Source: Lacrimispora amygdalina | Lineage (GTDB): Bacteria; Bacillota; Clostridia; Lachnospirales; Lachnospiraceae | Assembly: GCF_900205965.1 (NCBI RefSeq) | Contig: NZ_OAOF01000006.1 | Span: 186,001 to 250,000, forward strand | Length of the DNA: 64,000 nt | Direction: 5' to 3' | In this document: positions 46,729 through 54,967 of the stretch, in pieces | Position numbering within the stretch: the first letter of the stretch is position 1 | How the letters are laid out: each line of letters begins with the position of its first letter | The notes under the pieces: model-generated | Told to the model about the DNA's origin: nothing | What the model saw: the letters and a program-made list of their open reading frames with translations, nothing else | Databases searched by the model: none | Made by a program: the position numbers and the translations under genes

Positions 46729-46932
46729 TTATTTACCTGCAACCTGTCTTTCATAGGCTTCAACCATTTTCTTAACCATATATCCGCCTACGGAACCGTT
46801 CTGTGCGGAAGTTAAGTTGCCGTTGTAACCATTGGTTAACGGTACTCCTAATTCGTTTGCTACTTCCATTTTGAAACGATCCATTGCTTCTTTTGCTTCT
46901 GGTACATTTGTAGTGTTAGATTTTCCTGACAT
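46729..46932 (-). CDS. Alpha/beta-type small acid-soluble spore protein
   Basis: 67-residue DNA-binding protein that coats spore DNA. The family signatures are AKEAMDRFKMEVANELGVPL, with the germination protease cleavage-site-like FKMEVA, and TSAQNGSVGGYMVKKMVEAYE. Start at 46932 with AAAGGAGG upstream; the longer frame reads through that site. Evidence that the organism makes endospores. Confidence 0.97.
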   Translation of the reverse strand: MSGKSNTTNVPEAKEAMDRFKMEVANELGVPLTNGYNGNLTSAQNGSVGGYMVKKMVEAYERQVAGK

Positions 46933-47091
46933 AATAAAATGCCTCCTTTTCATCTATTCACCATGTCAAAACTTTTTTTCATGGTGTGTTTTGTGCTACA
47001 CTCCTATTATGTCTCTAATAAGGTGAAATACACTAGAAGGTTTTTCGTAAAATGTTATTTAAAGGAAAATATTAAACACTTCAAATCAGCC

Positions 47092-47700
47092 TTAGCTCAG
47101 TATCTTTTCAATATTCGTTTTAACAAGCTGGAATGCCACCTCATTCATGCCGCTGTTAATAATTACATCTGCCATTGGCTTGGTAGGTTCTACATAGAGA
47201 TAATGCATAGGCTTAACCGTAGTCAGATACTGCTCCACAACCCCTTCAATATCTCTTCCCCGTTCCTTCACATCACGGATCACGCGGCGTAAGATCCTCT
47301 CATCTGCATCCGCCTCAACAAAAATCTTAATATCAAACATATTTCTTAATCGTTCATCTGCAAATACCAGAATACCTTCAACTAAAATAACCTTTTTAGG
47401 CGCCACCTTAACGAACTTGTCAGAACGGTTGTGTTTGGAATAATCATATATCGGACACTCAACCGATTCTCCGTTTCGCAGTGCAGCCAGCTGTTCCAGT
47501 AAAAGCTCTGTCTCAAATGCTTCCGGGTGATCATAATTCATCTTTTTTCTTTCTTCGAAAGGAACCCCATCCTGACGTTTATAATAATTATCATGGTAAA
47601 GAACTGCTATATTATCACAAAATGCTTCTTTCAACCGGTTGGTAAATGTTGACTTTCCTGATCCGGTGCCACCGGCAATTCCTATTATAACACAATTCAT
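47092..47700 (-). CDS. udk: Uridine kinase
   Basis: Salvages uridine and cytidine to their monophosphates. About 202 residues from 47700, with GGAGG 10 bases upstream. The Walker A is GIAGGTGSGKST, followed by LYHDNYYKRQDG, YDHPEAFETELL and VILVEGILVFAD. Stand-alone gene. Confidence 0.95.
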   Translation of the reverse strand: MNCVIIGIAGGTGSGKSTFTNRLKEAFCDNIAVLYHDNYYKRQDGVPFEERKKMNYDHPEAFETELLLEQLAALRNGESVECPIYDYSKHNRSDKFVKVAPKKVILVEGILVFADERLRNMFDIKIFVEADADERILRRVIRDVKERGRDIEGVVEQYLTTVKPMHYLYVEPTKPMADVIINSGMNEVAFQLVKTNIEKILS

Positions 47701-47797
47701 CTTCCGCAATCCTCCACTTATCTGGTCCTGTTCACACAAAATTTATTCTAACAGAAAGCCCTGCCAAATTCAATGGTTTTCCTGGCTGTATCTGCAT

Positions 47798-48451
47798 TTA
47801 ATCTTTTATCTGAATATAATAATTTGCCAGTGTGACAGTCATGTAGGGATATACATAAATATATGCTAGACCGCATGTGACTCCTGCAAGTAAAATCCAT
47901 AATATAAAAGACAAATTTAAAACAAAATATTCCCATAAATGTCCGTCCATGATTTCCTTGCTCTCCCTGATACATTGGAAAATTCCTTTATCAGGATTTT
48001 CAACCATAATAAAAACAGCCTGGGAATAGCGCAAAGCAGCAATAATTCCCGGTATGATCAGCAAAAGGGTCCATAACGTAATAAATATCACTATCATCAG
48101 GGAAAGTCCCAGTGCCTTTAGTAAATAGTATGCACTGGAAAACAAGTCTCCATAGGACATGGATTCATCACGTTTTGCCACTTTTAAACAGTAAGTGGAA
48201 TAACCAAATTCCAGTAATGTACTTATAATAAAATATATTACAAAGAAAGCAATACTAAATATAATAAATGACTGCCATTGGTGCAGATCTGCATGGGTAT
48301 TTTCTAGTATTTCCTCCCATTTATCCAGAAAAAGCTGGATTACAGATAAAACCGTGAGGATTACTCCCATAATAACAGTAACCAGATATGGGCTTACCAA
48401 TGCCTGACTCATAGCATCTTTCGCATCTGTTTTTAAAGCTTCCCTATTCAT
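47798..48451 (-). CDS. DUF975-family membrane protein
   Basis: 217 residues. Hydrophobic helices are at about residues 20-45, 55-75, 105-135 and 175-205, with the LLIIPGIIAALRYSQAVFIMVENPDKGIFQCIRESKEIMDGH block typical of DUF975/YciC-type proteins. Function unknown. Separated from recG by 29 bases, with AAAGGAGG before its start. Confidence 0.8.
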   Translation of the reverse strand: MNREALKTDAKDAMSQALVSPYLVTVIMGVILTVLSVIQLFLDKWEEILENTHADLHQWQSFIIFSIAFFVIYFIISTLLEFGYSTYCLKVAKRDESMSYGDLFSSAYYLLKALGLSLMIVIFITLWTLLLIIPGIIAALRYSQAVFIMVENPDKGIFQCIRESKEIMDGHLWEYFVLNLSFILWILLAGVTCGLAYIYVYPYMTVTLANYYIQIKD

Positions 48452-48480
48452 ACTGCGCCTCCTTTTTCATGCTTTCTTAC

Positions 48481-50532
48481 TTACAGATTCAGCCTGTCGT
48501 AACTTTTCTCCAGATATTCACTGAGCTTTCTGTTCAGCTCTGTATTTTCCTCTTTTTTAAGATCCGGATCTTCTGAAAAAATATGCTTTACTTCGTCTGA
48601 TACCGTTTTTAACAGATTTGCATCTGTAAAAATATCACCCAGTTTAAATTCCAGCTCTCCGCTTTGCCGGATGCCGAATATATCGCCTGGTCCTCTTAAT
48701 TTTAAATCTTCCGAAGCAATGAAAAAACCGTCATTGGACTTGTTTAAGATATCCAGACGCTCCTTCGTCCCATCCTGACCGGAACCATTCACCAGAATGC
48801 AGTAAGACTGATGTCTGCCACGACCGACCCTGCCTCTTAACTGGTGAAGCTGGGCAAGACCGAACCGTTCTGCATTCTCAATCATCATGACTGTCGCATT
48901 GGGTACGTTTACTCCAACCTCAACTACCGTAGTGGAAACAAGAACGGAAATTTCACCGGCTGCAAACCGTTCCATAATAGAATTCTTTTCCTTTGCTTTC
49001 ATCTTACCGTGAAGATATTCGATACTGATTTGCGGAAGCGCCTTTTTTAAAGATGCTGTATAATCAATAACATTCTCCGCATCGATCATTTCACTTGCCT
49101 CTACCATGGGGCAGATCACATAAGCCTGGCGACCGGCTGAAACTTCTTTTTTTATGAAATCATATGCTTTTTTCCGATATCCCGTATCCACCACGCAGTT
49201 CTTTATAGGAAGACGATTGGCAGGAAGCTCATCAATTACAGAGATATCCAGATCACCGTAAATAATAATAGCCAGAGTTCGGGGTATGGGAGTTGCACTC
49301 ATAACCATTACGTGAGGCTCTTTTCCTTTTTTTCCAAGAAGTTCTCTCTGTCCCACACCAAACCGGTGCTGTTCATCGGTAATAACCAGTGCAAGATTAT
49401 CATAGATGACCTTCTCCTGAATAAGCGCATGCGTTCCTATTATAATATCCGCTTCATGGGCTGCTATTTTCTCATAAGCAATTCGCTTCTCCTTTGCAGT
49501 CATGGAGCCGGTAACAAGAATAGGCACCTTTGGGATCTGATATTTGTCAAACAGATCCATCATTGATTCATAATGCTGTCTGGCAAGAACTTCCGTAGGA
49601 ACCATTAACGCGCCCTGATAACCGTTAAAGGCGGCCTGCATCAAAGCGAGTATGGCAATAATAGTTTTTCCTGACCCCACATCCCCCTGTACCAGACGAT
49701 TCATAACCTGGCCGCCGGTGATATCCGCATAGACTTCATCCAGTACCTTTTGCTGTGCGCCTGTTAAAGAATAAGGCAGACTGGCCTGAAAGGAGTTCAC
49801 TTCCTCTGACAATTGAATTTCAAAGGGACTGGTCTTGTTCACTCTTTTATCCTTTAATCGTCTGACAGCCATTAAAAAGAGAAAGAACTCATCAAAAACC
49901 AGCCTTTTTCTTGCAAACAAAAGTTCCTTCCTGTCGGCTGGAAAATGGATATGTTCAATGGCAAAATTGTATTCTGCAAGCTCATGCTTTTTTCGCAGAT
50001 CTGCAGGCAGATAATCCCGTATCATACGGCGCGAAGCCAGTGCCTGTTTTTGAGCGCGTACAATAGTTTTGTTGCTTAGTCCCTTCGTCTGACCGTAAAC
50101 TGGCTGCATGGAATGAAGTATTTCTCCATAGGCTTCCGGCGTGTAGACCTCCGGCTGTTCCATAACAAGCCGTCCGCTTTTCTTTATAATTCTGCCGCGC
50201 AGTACTGCCCGCATACCCGCTTTCAGCGTCGCATGCAGGTAAGGCATATTGTACCAGATCAGCTGCAGTGTACCGGATCCATCTCTTAAACTGGCTGTAA
50301 CAACCTGTACACGGCTGTATCGTTTCACATCAGGTGTTCTCTCAAGCATTCCGGCCACTGTCATTACGGTATCCGGTCTGATTTCGGCGATAGGTGAGGG
50401 TTCCTCATACGTATCATATGCCCTTGGATAATATTCCAGAAGATCTTCTATCGTATCTACTCCAATCTTTTGAAAGAGCCTGCTGGTTTTTTCACCAATT
50501 CCCTTTAGTGTTTCAATGGATTTTAGATTCAT
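48481..50532 (-). CDS. recG: ATP-dependent DNA helicase RecG
   Basis: Branch-migration helicase that remodels stalled forks and Holliday junctions. 683 residues, normal. An N-terminal wedge/OB domain (LKGIGEKTSRLFQKIGVDTIEDLLEYYPRAYD...) is followed by Walker A GDVGSGKT, DEQHRFGVGQR, MSATPIPRTLA and the C-terminal AERFGLAQLHQLRGRVGRG. A terminator separates it from the upstream DAK2 gene. Confidence 0.97.
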   Translation of the reverse strand: MNLKSIETLKGIGEKTSRLFQKIGVDTIEDLLEYYPRAYDTYEEPSPIAEIRPDTVMTVAGMLERTPDVKRYSRVQVVTASLRDGSGTLQLIWYNMPYLHATLKAGMRAVLRGRIIKKSGRLVMEQPEVYTPEAYGEILHSMQPVYGQTKGLSNKTIVRAQKQALASRRMIRDYLPADLRKKHELAEYNFAIEHIHFPADRKELLFARKRLVFDEFFLFLMAVRRLKDKRVNKTSPFEIQLSEEVNSFQASLPYSLTGAQQKVLDEVYADITGGQVMNRLVQGDVGSGKTIIAILALMQAAFNGYQGALMVPTEVLARQHYESMMDLFDKYQIPKVPILVTGSMTAKEKRIAYEKIAAHEADIIIGTHALIQEKVIYDNLALVITDEQHRFGVGQRELLGKKGKEPHVMVMSATPIPRTLAIIIYGDLDISVIDELPANRLPIKNCVVDTGYRKKAYDFIKKEVSAGRQAYVICPMVEASEMIDAENVIDYTASLKKALPQISIEYLHGKMKAKEKNSIMERFAAGEISVLVSTTVVEVGVNVPNATVMMIENAERFGLAQLHQLRGRVGRGRHQSYCILVNGSGQDGTKERLDILNKSNDGFFIASEDLKLRGPGDIFGIRQSGELEFKLGDIFTDANLLKTVSDEVKHIFSEDPDLKKEENTELNRKLSEYLEKSYDRLNL

Positions 50533-50571
50533 TCGTTTAGCTGCCTCCTTTCAATTCAGTTAGAAGAATTC

Positions 50572-50607
50572 AAAAAAACCGGGCAGACCGTTGTTTTGTC
50601 TGCCCGG
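50572..50607 (-). terminator. Terminator between the DAK2 gene and recG
   Basis: Minus strand: CCGGGCAGAC, 9-base loop, GTCTGCCCGG, then TTTTTTT. Perfect 10-bp GC-rich stem. Confidence 0.92.
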
Positions 50608-50629
50608 AATCCTATGCTCTGATCCCCTT

Positions 50630-52300
50630 TTATTCTACGGAAATCAGATAATAATAAATTGGCTGACTGCCGGAATGAAGTTCCACTTCACAATTTATGA
50701 ATTGTTCTTCCGCTTTTTCCTTTAATGCACTGGCAGCTTCTTCGCTCACGTCTTTACCATAATAAATAGTAATCAATTCCGATTCTTCTTCAACCATGGC
50801 TTCCAGTGATTTCAGAGCAGTTGTTTCAATCTCTTTTCCCACTGAAAGAATGCCGTGATCTCCCAGAGCCATAATATCACCTTCTTCGATTTCAATGTCA
50901 TCGATGGTGGTATTGCGGACTGCATAAGTAATCTGTCCGGTCTTTACACGTGACATCTCTTCCGTCATGTTGGCTTCATTTTCTTCGGGGGATAAATCAG
51001 GTGCAAAATTTATAATGGCAGTGATACCCTGTGGAATCGTCCTGGAGGGGATAACGATTACTTTCTTTCCCTCGACCAGACTTTTTGCCTGCTCCGCAGC
51101 CAGAATGATATTCTTATTATTTGGCAGAATGTAGATTGTGTCCGCATTTACCCGTTCAATGGCGTTTAACATATCCTCTGTACTGGGATTCATGGTCTGA
51201 CCGCCCTGAATTAAGTAATCCGCTCCAATGCCTCTAAAGATCTCGTCAAGCCCTTCTCCTGCAGATACTGAGATAAAACCATATGGCTTTCTTGGCTCAG
51301 ATTTCTTTTCTTCTGCCTTCTGCTGTGCTGCCAGTTTTTCTGATTCTTTAATCAGTCTTTCCTGGTGTTCTTCTCTCATGTTGTCAATCTTCATTCGGGA
51401 CAGGGAACCAAAGGTAAGTGCCTTTTGAATAGCAAGTCCCGGATCATTGGTATGAACATGTACCTTTACAATATCATCATCTGATACAACGACAAGAGAA
51501 TCACCTATGGATTCTAAATAACCTTTAAATTCCAGCTCTGCCTTTTCGTTATAAGGCTTTTCTAAATTAATAATAAACTCTGTACAGTATCCAAATTTAA
51601 TATCTGCTTCTTTTAAAGCAACACCTTCGGAGCCTGATACCGTCTCCTTGCGTCCGGCAGTTTCTACCGTAAGATCAACTTCCTTACCTGTAAGGAAATT
51701 AAATGCCCCTTTTACTACCTGCATCAGTCCCTGACCACCGGAATCCACAACACCTGCCTGTTTTAAAACAGGCAGCATCTCAGGTGTCTGGCTTAACACA
51801 TAATCGCCCTGTTCAATAACCTGTTGGCAGAAATCGATAATATCCTCTGTCTCAGTCACCAGCTCAGCAGCTTTTTCTGCCATGCCTCTTGCAACTGTCA
51901 GAATGGTTCCTTCTTTGGGTTTCATAACTGCCTTATAGGCTGTCTCTGTGGCTCTTACAAAGGAATTAGCCATAATAGTAACGGTCACCTGGTCAGCGGC
52001 TGCGATCTCTTTAGTAAAACCTCGGAACAACTGGGATAAGATTACGCCGGAGTTTCCTCTTGCGCCTCTTAAAGAACCGGAAGAAATAGCTTTTGCCAGA
52101 GATTCCATAGTCGGATTCTCAATAGCAGCCACTTCTTTTGCAGCTGACATAATGGTCATTGTCATGTTTGTTCCGGTATCTCCATCTGGTACCGGAAATA
52201 CATTCAATTCATTAATCCAGTCCTTTTTTGCTTCCAGTTCTTTTGCACCTGCTAAAAATGCCTTCTGCAGCATCTTTGCGTCTATATACTTCATACCCAC
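50630..52300 (-). CDS. DAK2-domain protein, FakA-like fatty acid kinase subunit
   Basis: 556 residues, the FakA size. The N-terminal DhaL/DAK2 ATP-binding domain shows NVFPVPDGDTGTNMTMTI and SLRGARGNSGVILSQLFRG. A middle domain follows, then a C-terminal DegV-like part (GADYLIQGGQTMNPSTEDML...). In Firmicutes FakA phosphorylates fatty acids carried by FakB. The start is GTG at 52300, 9 bases after GGAGG. It follows the Asp23-like gene by 14 bases, a common Firmicute pair. Confidence 0.9.
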   Translation of the reverse strand: MGMKYIDAKMLQKAFLAGAKELEAKKDWINELNVFPVPDGDTGTNMTMTIMSAAKEVAAIENPTMESLAKAISSGSLRGARGNSGVILSQLFRGFTKEIAAADQVTVTIMANSFVRATETAYKAVMKPKEGTILTVARGMAEKAAELVTETEDIIDFCQQVIEQGDYVLSQTPEMLPVLKQAGVVDSGGQGLMQVVKGAFNFLTGKEVDLTVETAGRKETVSGSEGVALKEADIKFGYCTEFIINLEKPYNEKAELEFKGYLESIGDSLVVVSDDDIVKVHVHTNDPGLAIQKALTFGSLSRMKIDNMREEHQERLIKESEKLAAQQKAEEKKSEPRKPYGFISVSAGEGLDEIFRGIGADYLIQGGQTMNPSTEDMLNAIERVNADTIYILPNNKNIILAAEQAKSLVEGKKVIVIPSRTIPQGITAIINFAPDLSPEENEANMTEEMSRVKTGQITYAVRNTTIDDIEIEEGDIMALGDHGILSVGKEIETTALKSLEAMVEEESELITIYYGKDVSEEAASALKEKAEEQFINCEVELHSGSQPIYYYLISVE

Positions 52301-52314
52301 AGGTAGTTTCCTCC

Positions 52315-52671
52315 TTAATCAATCACTCTTACGCCTTCGACAAAGATGTTAATCTTATCTACCGTCATACCGGTGAATTCTTCTACTTTGTATTTTACAT
52401 TTTCAATCAGATTATCCGCCACTGCAGATATGCTGATTCCGTATGCTACGATCACATGAAAATCAATAGTGATATGGTTGTCCTGAATCAAAACATTGAT
52501 TCCATGTGTCAGTCCTTCCCGTTTTAACAGCTTAACGAGTCCATCCTTCATGCTGACAGCCGCCATACCGACAATACCGAAGCACTCAACTGCAGTTGTT
52601 CCGGCGTACATAGCGATAACATCGGGGCTTACCTGGATTTCGCCCAGTTTATTATTGATATAACCCTTCAT
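52315..52671 (-). CDS. Asp23/Gls24-family protein
   Basis: 118 residues. GEIQVSPDVIAMYAGTTAVECFGIVGM and ITIDFHVIVAYGISISAVADNLIENVKYKVEEFTGMTVDKINIFVEGV are diagnostic of the Asp23/Gls24 (DUF322) family, membrane-associated or envelope-stress proteins that pair with fakA-like genes. First gene of its operon, divergent from rpmB. Confidence 0.93.
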   Translation of the reverse strand: MKGYINNKLGEIQVSPDVIAMYAGTTAVECFGIVGMAAVSMKDGLVKLLKREGLTHGINVLIQDNHITIDFHVIVAYGISISAVADNLIENVKYKVEEFTGMTVDKINIFVEGVRVID

Positions 52672-52750
52672 AGTCTCTACCTCCGTTCTTTCTGTCTGTT
52701 TTGATTATACATGATTTTTCCAAAAAAAGAAACAAATTTTTAATTTTCAC

Positions 52751-52779
52751 TTGCAAATCGTTGTAATTTCTGTTATCAT
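52751..52779 (+). promoter_or_regulatory. Promoter of rpmB
   Basis: TTGCAA (52751-52756), 17-base spacer, TATCAT (52774-52779), about 60 bases before the L28 start. Confidence 0.65.
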
Positions 52780-52789
52780 ACACTTGTTG

Positions 52790-52815
52790 TGGATTTTTCA
52801 ACCAATAAAAATCCA
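52790..52815 (+). promoter_or_regulatory. Leader hairpin of rpmB mRNA
   Basis: TGGATTTTT and AAAAATCCA form a 9-bp stem with an 8-base loop right at the expected mRNA 5' end, ahead of AAGGAGG. It may protect the mRNA or be an autoregulatory site; nothing more can be said from sequence. Confidence 0.4.
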
Positions 52816-52839
52816 AGTTACTTTTAAGGAGGTGCAATC

Positions 52840-53025
52840 ATGGCTAAATGTGCAATTTGTGAAAAGGCTGCTCACTTTGGCAACGCAGTGAGCCATTCCC
52901 ATAGAAGATCCAATAAGATGTGGAAAGCAAATGTAAAGTCCGTTAAAGTTAAAGTAACAGGCGGCGCTAAGAAGATGTACGTATGTACTTCCTGTTTAAG
53001 ATCCGGATTAGTTGAAAGAGCTTAA
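52840..53025 (+). CDS. rpmB: 50S ribosomal protein L28
   Basis: 61-residue L28. It keeps the zinc-binding form: Cys4 and Cys7 in AKCAICEK and Cys49 and Cys52 in YVCTSCLR. GNAVSHSHRRSNK is the conserved core. Strong AAGGAGG upstream, own promoter and terminator. Confidence 0.97.
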   Translation: MAKCAICEKAAHFGNAVSHSHRRSNKMWKANVKSVKVKVTGGAKKMYVCTSCLRSGLVERA

Positions 53026-53034
53026 TCGTAGGAA

Positions 53035-53060
53035 ACTCCTGGCTGGTGACAGTCAGGAGT
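53035..53060 (+). terminator. Terminator of rpmB
   Basis: ACTCCTG, 12-base loop, CAGGAGT, followed by ATTTTTTTA on the plus strand. Confidence 0.85.
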
Positions 53061-53120
53061 ATTTTTTTATAATGATGAGACCCGGTTGATCCAATCGGGC
53101 CTCAATAATAACATCAGCTG

Positions 53121-53258
53121 TCAACAACAAAACAGATTATATCCCAGTACCAGACATCCAATTATAAACAGAATTGTAACGATCGTCGCCGGGATAAACA
53201 GTAGGATAGCCATACCTGCTCCAAAGCAAAACAGCATAAGTCCGCATACTCTTCTCAT
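53121..53258 (-). CDS. Small membrane protein, 45 residues
   Basis: A short frame beginning MRRVCGLMLFCFGAGMAI and ending LVLGYNLFCC. Almost the whole protein after the basic start is hydrophobic (two short or one long TM segments joined by IPATI). GAGGGATGAT precedes the ATG. It lies just downstream of gerW on the same strand. I know of no named family, but the start context and composition suggest a real gene, perhaps sporulation related. Confidence 0.6.
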   Translation of the reverse strand: MRRVCGLMLFCFGAGMAILLFIPATIVTILFIIGCLVLGYNLFCC

Positions 53259-53314
53259 ATCATCCCTCAATCCATTCAGGCTATATATAATATCCTATGC
53301 GGCTTATCCCTTTC

Positions 53315-53728
53315 TTATTCTTCTTCTGCTTTTTCTTTCTCTGCAGCAGCAGCCATTTCCTCTGCCACCTTAATTGCCTCTGGCGACACCTCTTTACTTC
53401 CTGTCGTAAATTTATTGACAAAATCCGGAACCATGTCAAGAATCTTTGTCACCGCATCCTGCTGCTTGATATTAACCAGTTTTGTCACACCATTTTGTAT
53501 AATCAGTATGGCACTGGGGCTCATCTTTGCATGCATTCCTCCGGCACCCTTCTCTTTTGCATTTTCTGAAAAGGATCCGGCGGCCATTCCGCAGGTCACA
53601 TCCACCAAAGGCAGAATAATGGTATCATCCAATTTTACTGCTTCTCCCACAACCGTCTTTGTCGCAACAAAGGCATCCATACCTTTAAACAGTGCCTCTA
53701 CCGTAGACGTAAAATAATTATCTGCCAT
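53315..53728 (-). CDS. gerW: Spore protein GerW/YtfJ family
   Basis: About 137 residues. Diagnostic blocks are NYFTSTVEALFKGMDAFVATKTVVGEAVKLDDTIILPLVDVTCGMAAGS and GAGGMHAKMSPSAILIIQNG, ending in a charged Ala/Glu tail. GerW is needed for normal germination in Bacillus. I use the ATG at 53728, since AAAGGAGG lies 11 bases upstream; an ATG at 53758 is also possible. It follows a DUF2953 gene, matching the ytfI-ytfJ pair of Bacillus. Confidence 0.92.
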   Translation of the reverse strand: MADNYFTSTVEALFKGMDAFVATKTVVGEAVKLDDTIILPLVDVTCGMAAGSFSENAKEKGAGGMHAKMSPSAILIIQNGVTKLVNIKQQDAVTKILDMVPDFVNKFTTGSKEVSPEAIKVAEEMAAAAEKEKAEEE

Positions 53729-53745
53729 TGAACGCAATTCCTCCT

Positions 53746-54636
53746 TTATCGAAGCCATCTCTTCAACAGAACCCTGAAGTTTTTATCAAGAAACATCCGC
53801 AAACCAATAACAAGGACTGTTCCCAGTCGTACCCTGCCCTGAAATGTTCCCTCAGCGGTAAACACGGGCTGGTCAAAAACCGGATACAGATTCCAATTCT
53901 TATGAAAGAACGGATAAAGCATGCTGGCCGCCATAAGTACCTGTCCGGTCAGACCCGGGTCCTCAAAACCAAAGGTCACAGTTCCATGTCCCTTCACAGG
54001 GAAAATATGATGAATCAGACGTTTTACCTGTCTGAAAAGCAGTTTTGCTGTCTTCTGATTCTGAGTGTTGGTAAGAAACGCCTGAATTTCCTCTTTCTTA
54101 TTCTTCATGTTCTTCCAAGTGTCACAAATTCTCATGTATAAATGCCTGATTTTGTTTAGAATATGAATGAATTTCTTCTTTATCTTGTAATATAAGGTCC
54201 GAATCCAGGACATTCTCTTAACATGTTCTGACGGCTGAGGCTCTTGGGGCTCTGAATCTTTAAGGATTGTATCTTTAACATCCTCTCCCAATCGTCTTGC
54301 TTCCTTTACGGTTTCCGGCTCCTTTACCTCCATAGCCTGAACCATAATTTCCTCAGCTTCCTTCATCTCCTCATCCATCTTTTTTGGTTTCATAATTTGA
54401 AATCCAAACAAACGGACAACAATCAGAATTTCATTCTCATACCGGACCGTGACAGAAAGGATATGTAGCAGCCAGGAAATCTTCATATTTCCCTTCACTC
54501 GGTTATAATAAGATCCTTCCCCACGGTAACGGACCGGAACGAAAAGTACCAGCAGAACTGCCAGTAAAATAAGTCCTGACAGAATCAGGATCAGCAGCCC
54601 TAACAGTTTTAAAATAAATAAAATTATATGAAGCAT
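53746..54636 (-). CDS. DUF2953-family protein (YtfI-like)
   Basis: About 296 residues. An N-terminal hydrophobic segment (LHIILFILKLLGLLILILSGLILLAVLLVLF) is followed by VPVRYRGEG, and by a C-terminal block (RLIHHIFPVKGHGTVTFGFEDPGLTGQVLMAASML) typical of DUF2953. The middle is charged. Start at 54636 with GAGGTG upstream. Paired with gerW as in Bacillus; probable sporulation-linked membrane protein of unknown function. Confidence 0.85.
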   Translation of the reverse strand: MLHIILFILKLLGLLILILSGLILLAVLLVLFVPVRYRGEGSYYNRVKGNMKISWLLHILSVTVRYENEILIVVRLFGFQIMKPKKMDEEMKEAEEIMVQAMEVKEPETVKEARRLGEDVKDTILKDSEPQEPQPSEHVKRMSWIRTLYYKIKKKFIHILNKIRHLYMRICDTWKNMKNKKEEIQAFLTNTQNQKTAKLLFRQVKRLIHHIFPVKGHGTVTFGFEDPGLTGQVLMAASMLYPFFHKNWNLYPVFDQPVFTAEGTFQGRVRLGTVLVIGLRMFLDKNFRVLLKRWLR

Positions 54637-54643
54637 GAACACC

Positions 54644-54967
54644 TCACATCTTACCGGAGTCAATTAAATCAGACAGATGAAATCCCTCTGTTTTCCGGTA
54701 CAAGTCATGGATCACACGTCCTGCTACTTCCAGAGCCTCCCAGTAATCAGCAGCAATGCCGAGTATAAAGAACTCTTTTTCCTTATAAAACGGAGATTTC
54801 AGTTCAGCAGCCGGATAGATATCAAGTATATTATTCCCATTTGAAGCGGGAGTAATCACATAAATTTCCAATCCTGGTTTTCCCTTCCTGATTCCCTGAA
54901 TGATCCGGTAACGTTTCTTCTTTGCTTTTTCTCCGACGTATAAACGGTTATACCAGCTTATTTTCAT
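54644..54967 (-). CDS. Conserved hypothetical protein, 107 residues
   Basis: Small soluble protein, basic N-terminal half (WYNRLYVGEKAKKKRYRIIQGIRKGKPGLEIYVIT) then NILDIYPAAELKSPFYKEKEFFILGIAADYWEALEVAGRVIHDLY. No signal peptide and no recognised motif. It overlaps the upstream 445-residue gene by 20 bases and precedes the DUF2953 gene by 7, so it belongs to that operon. Confidence 0.65.
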   Translation of the reverse strand: MKISWYNRLYVGEKAKKKRYRIIQGIRKGKPGLEIYVITPASNGNNILDIYPAAELKSPFYKEKEFFILGIAADYWEALEVAGRVIHDLYRKTEGFHLSDLIDSGKM

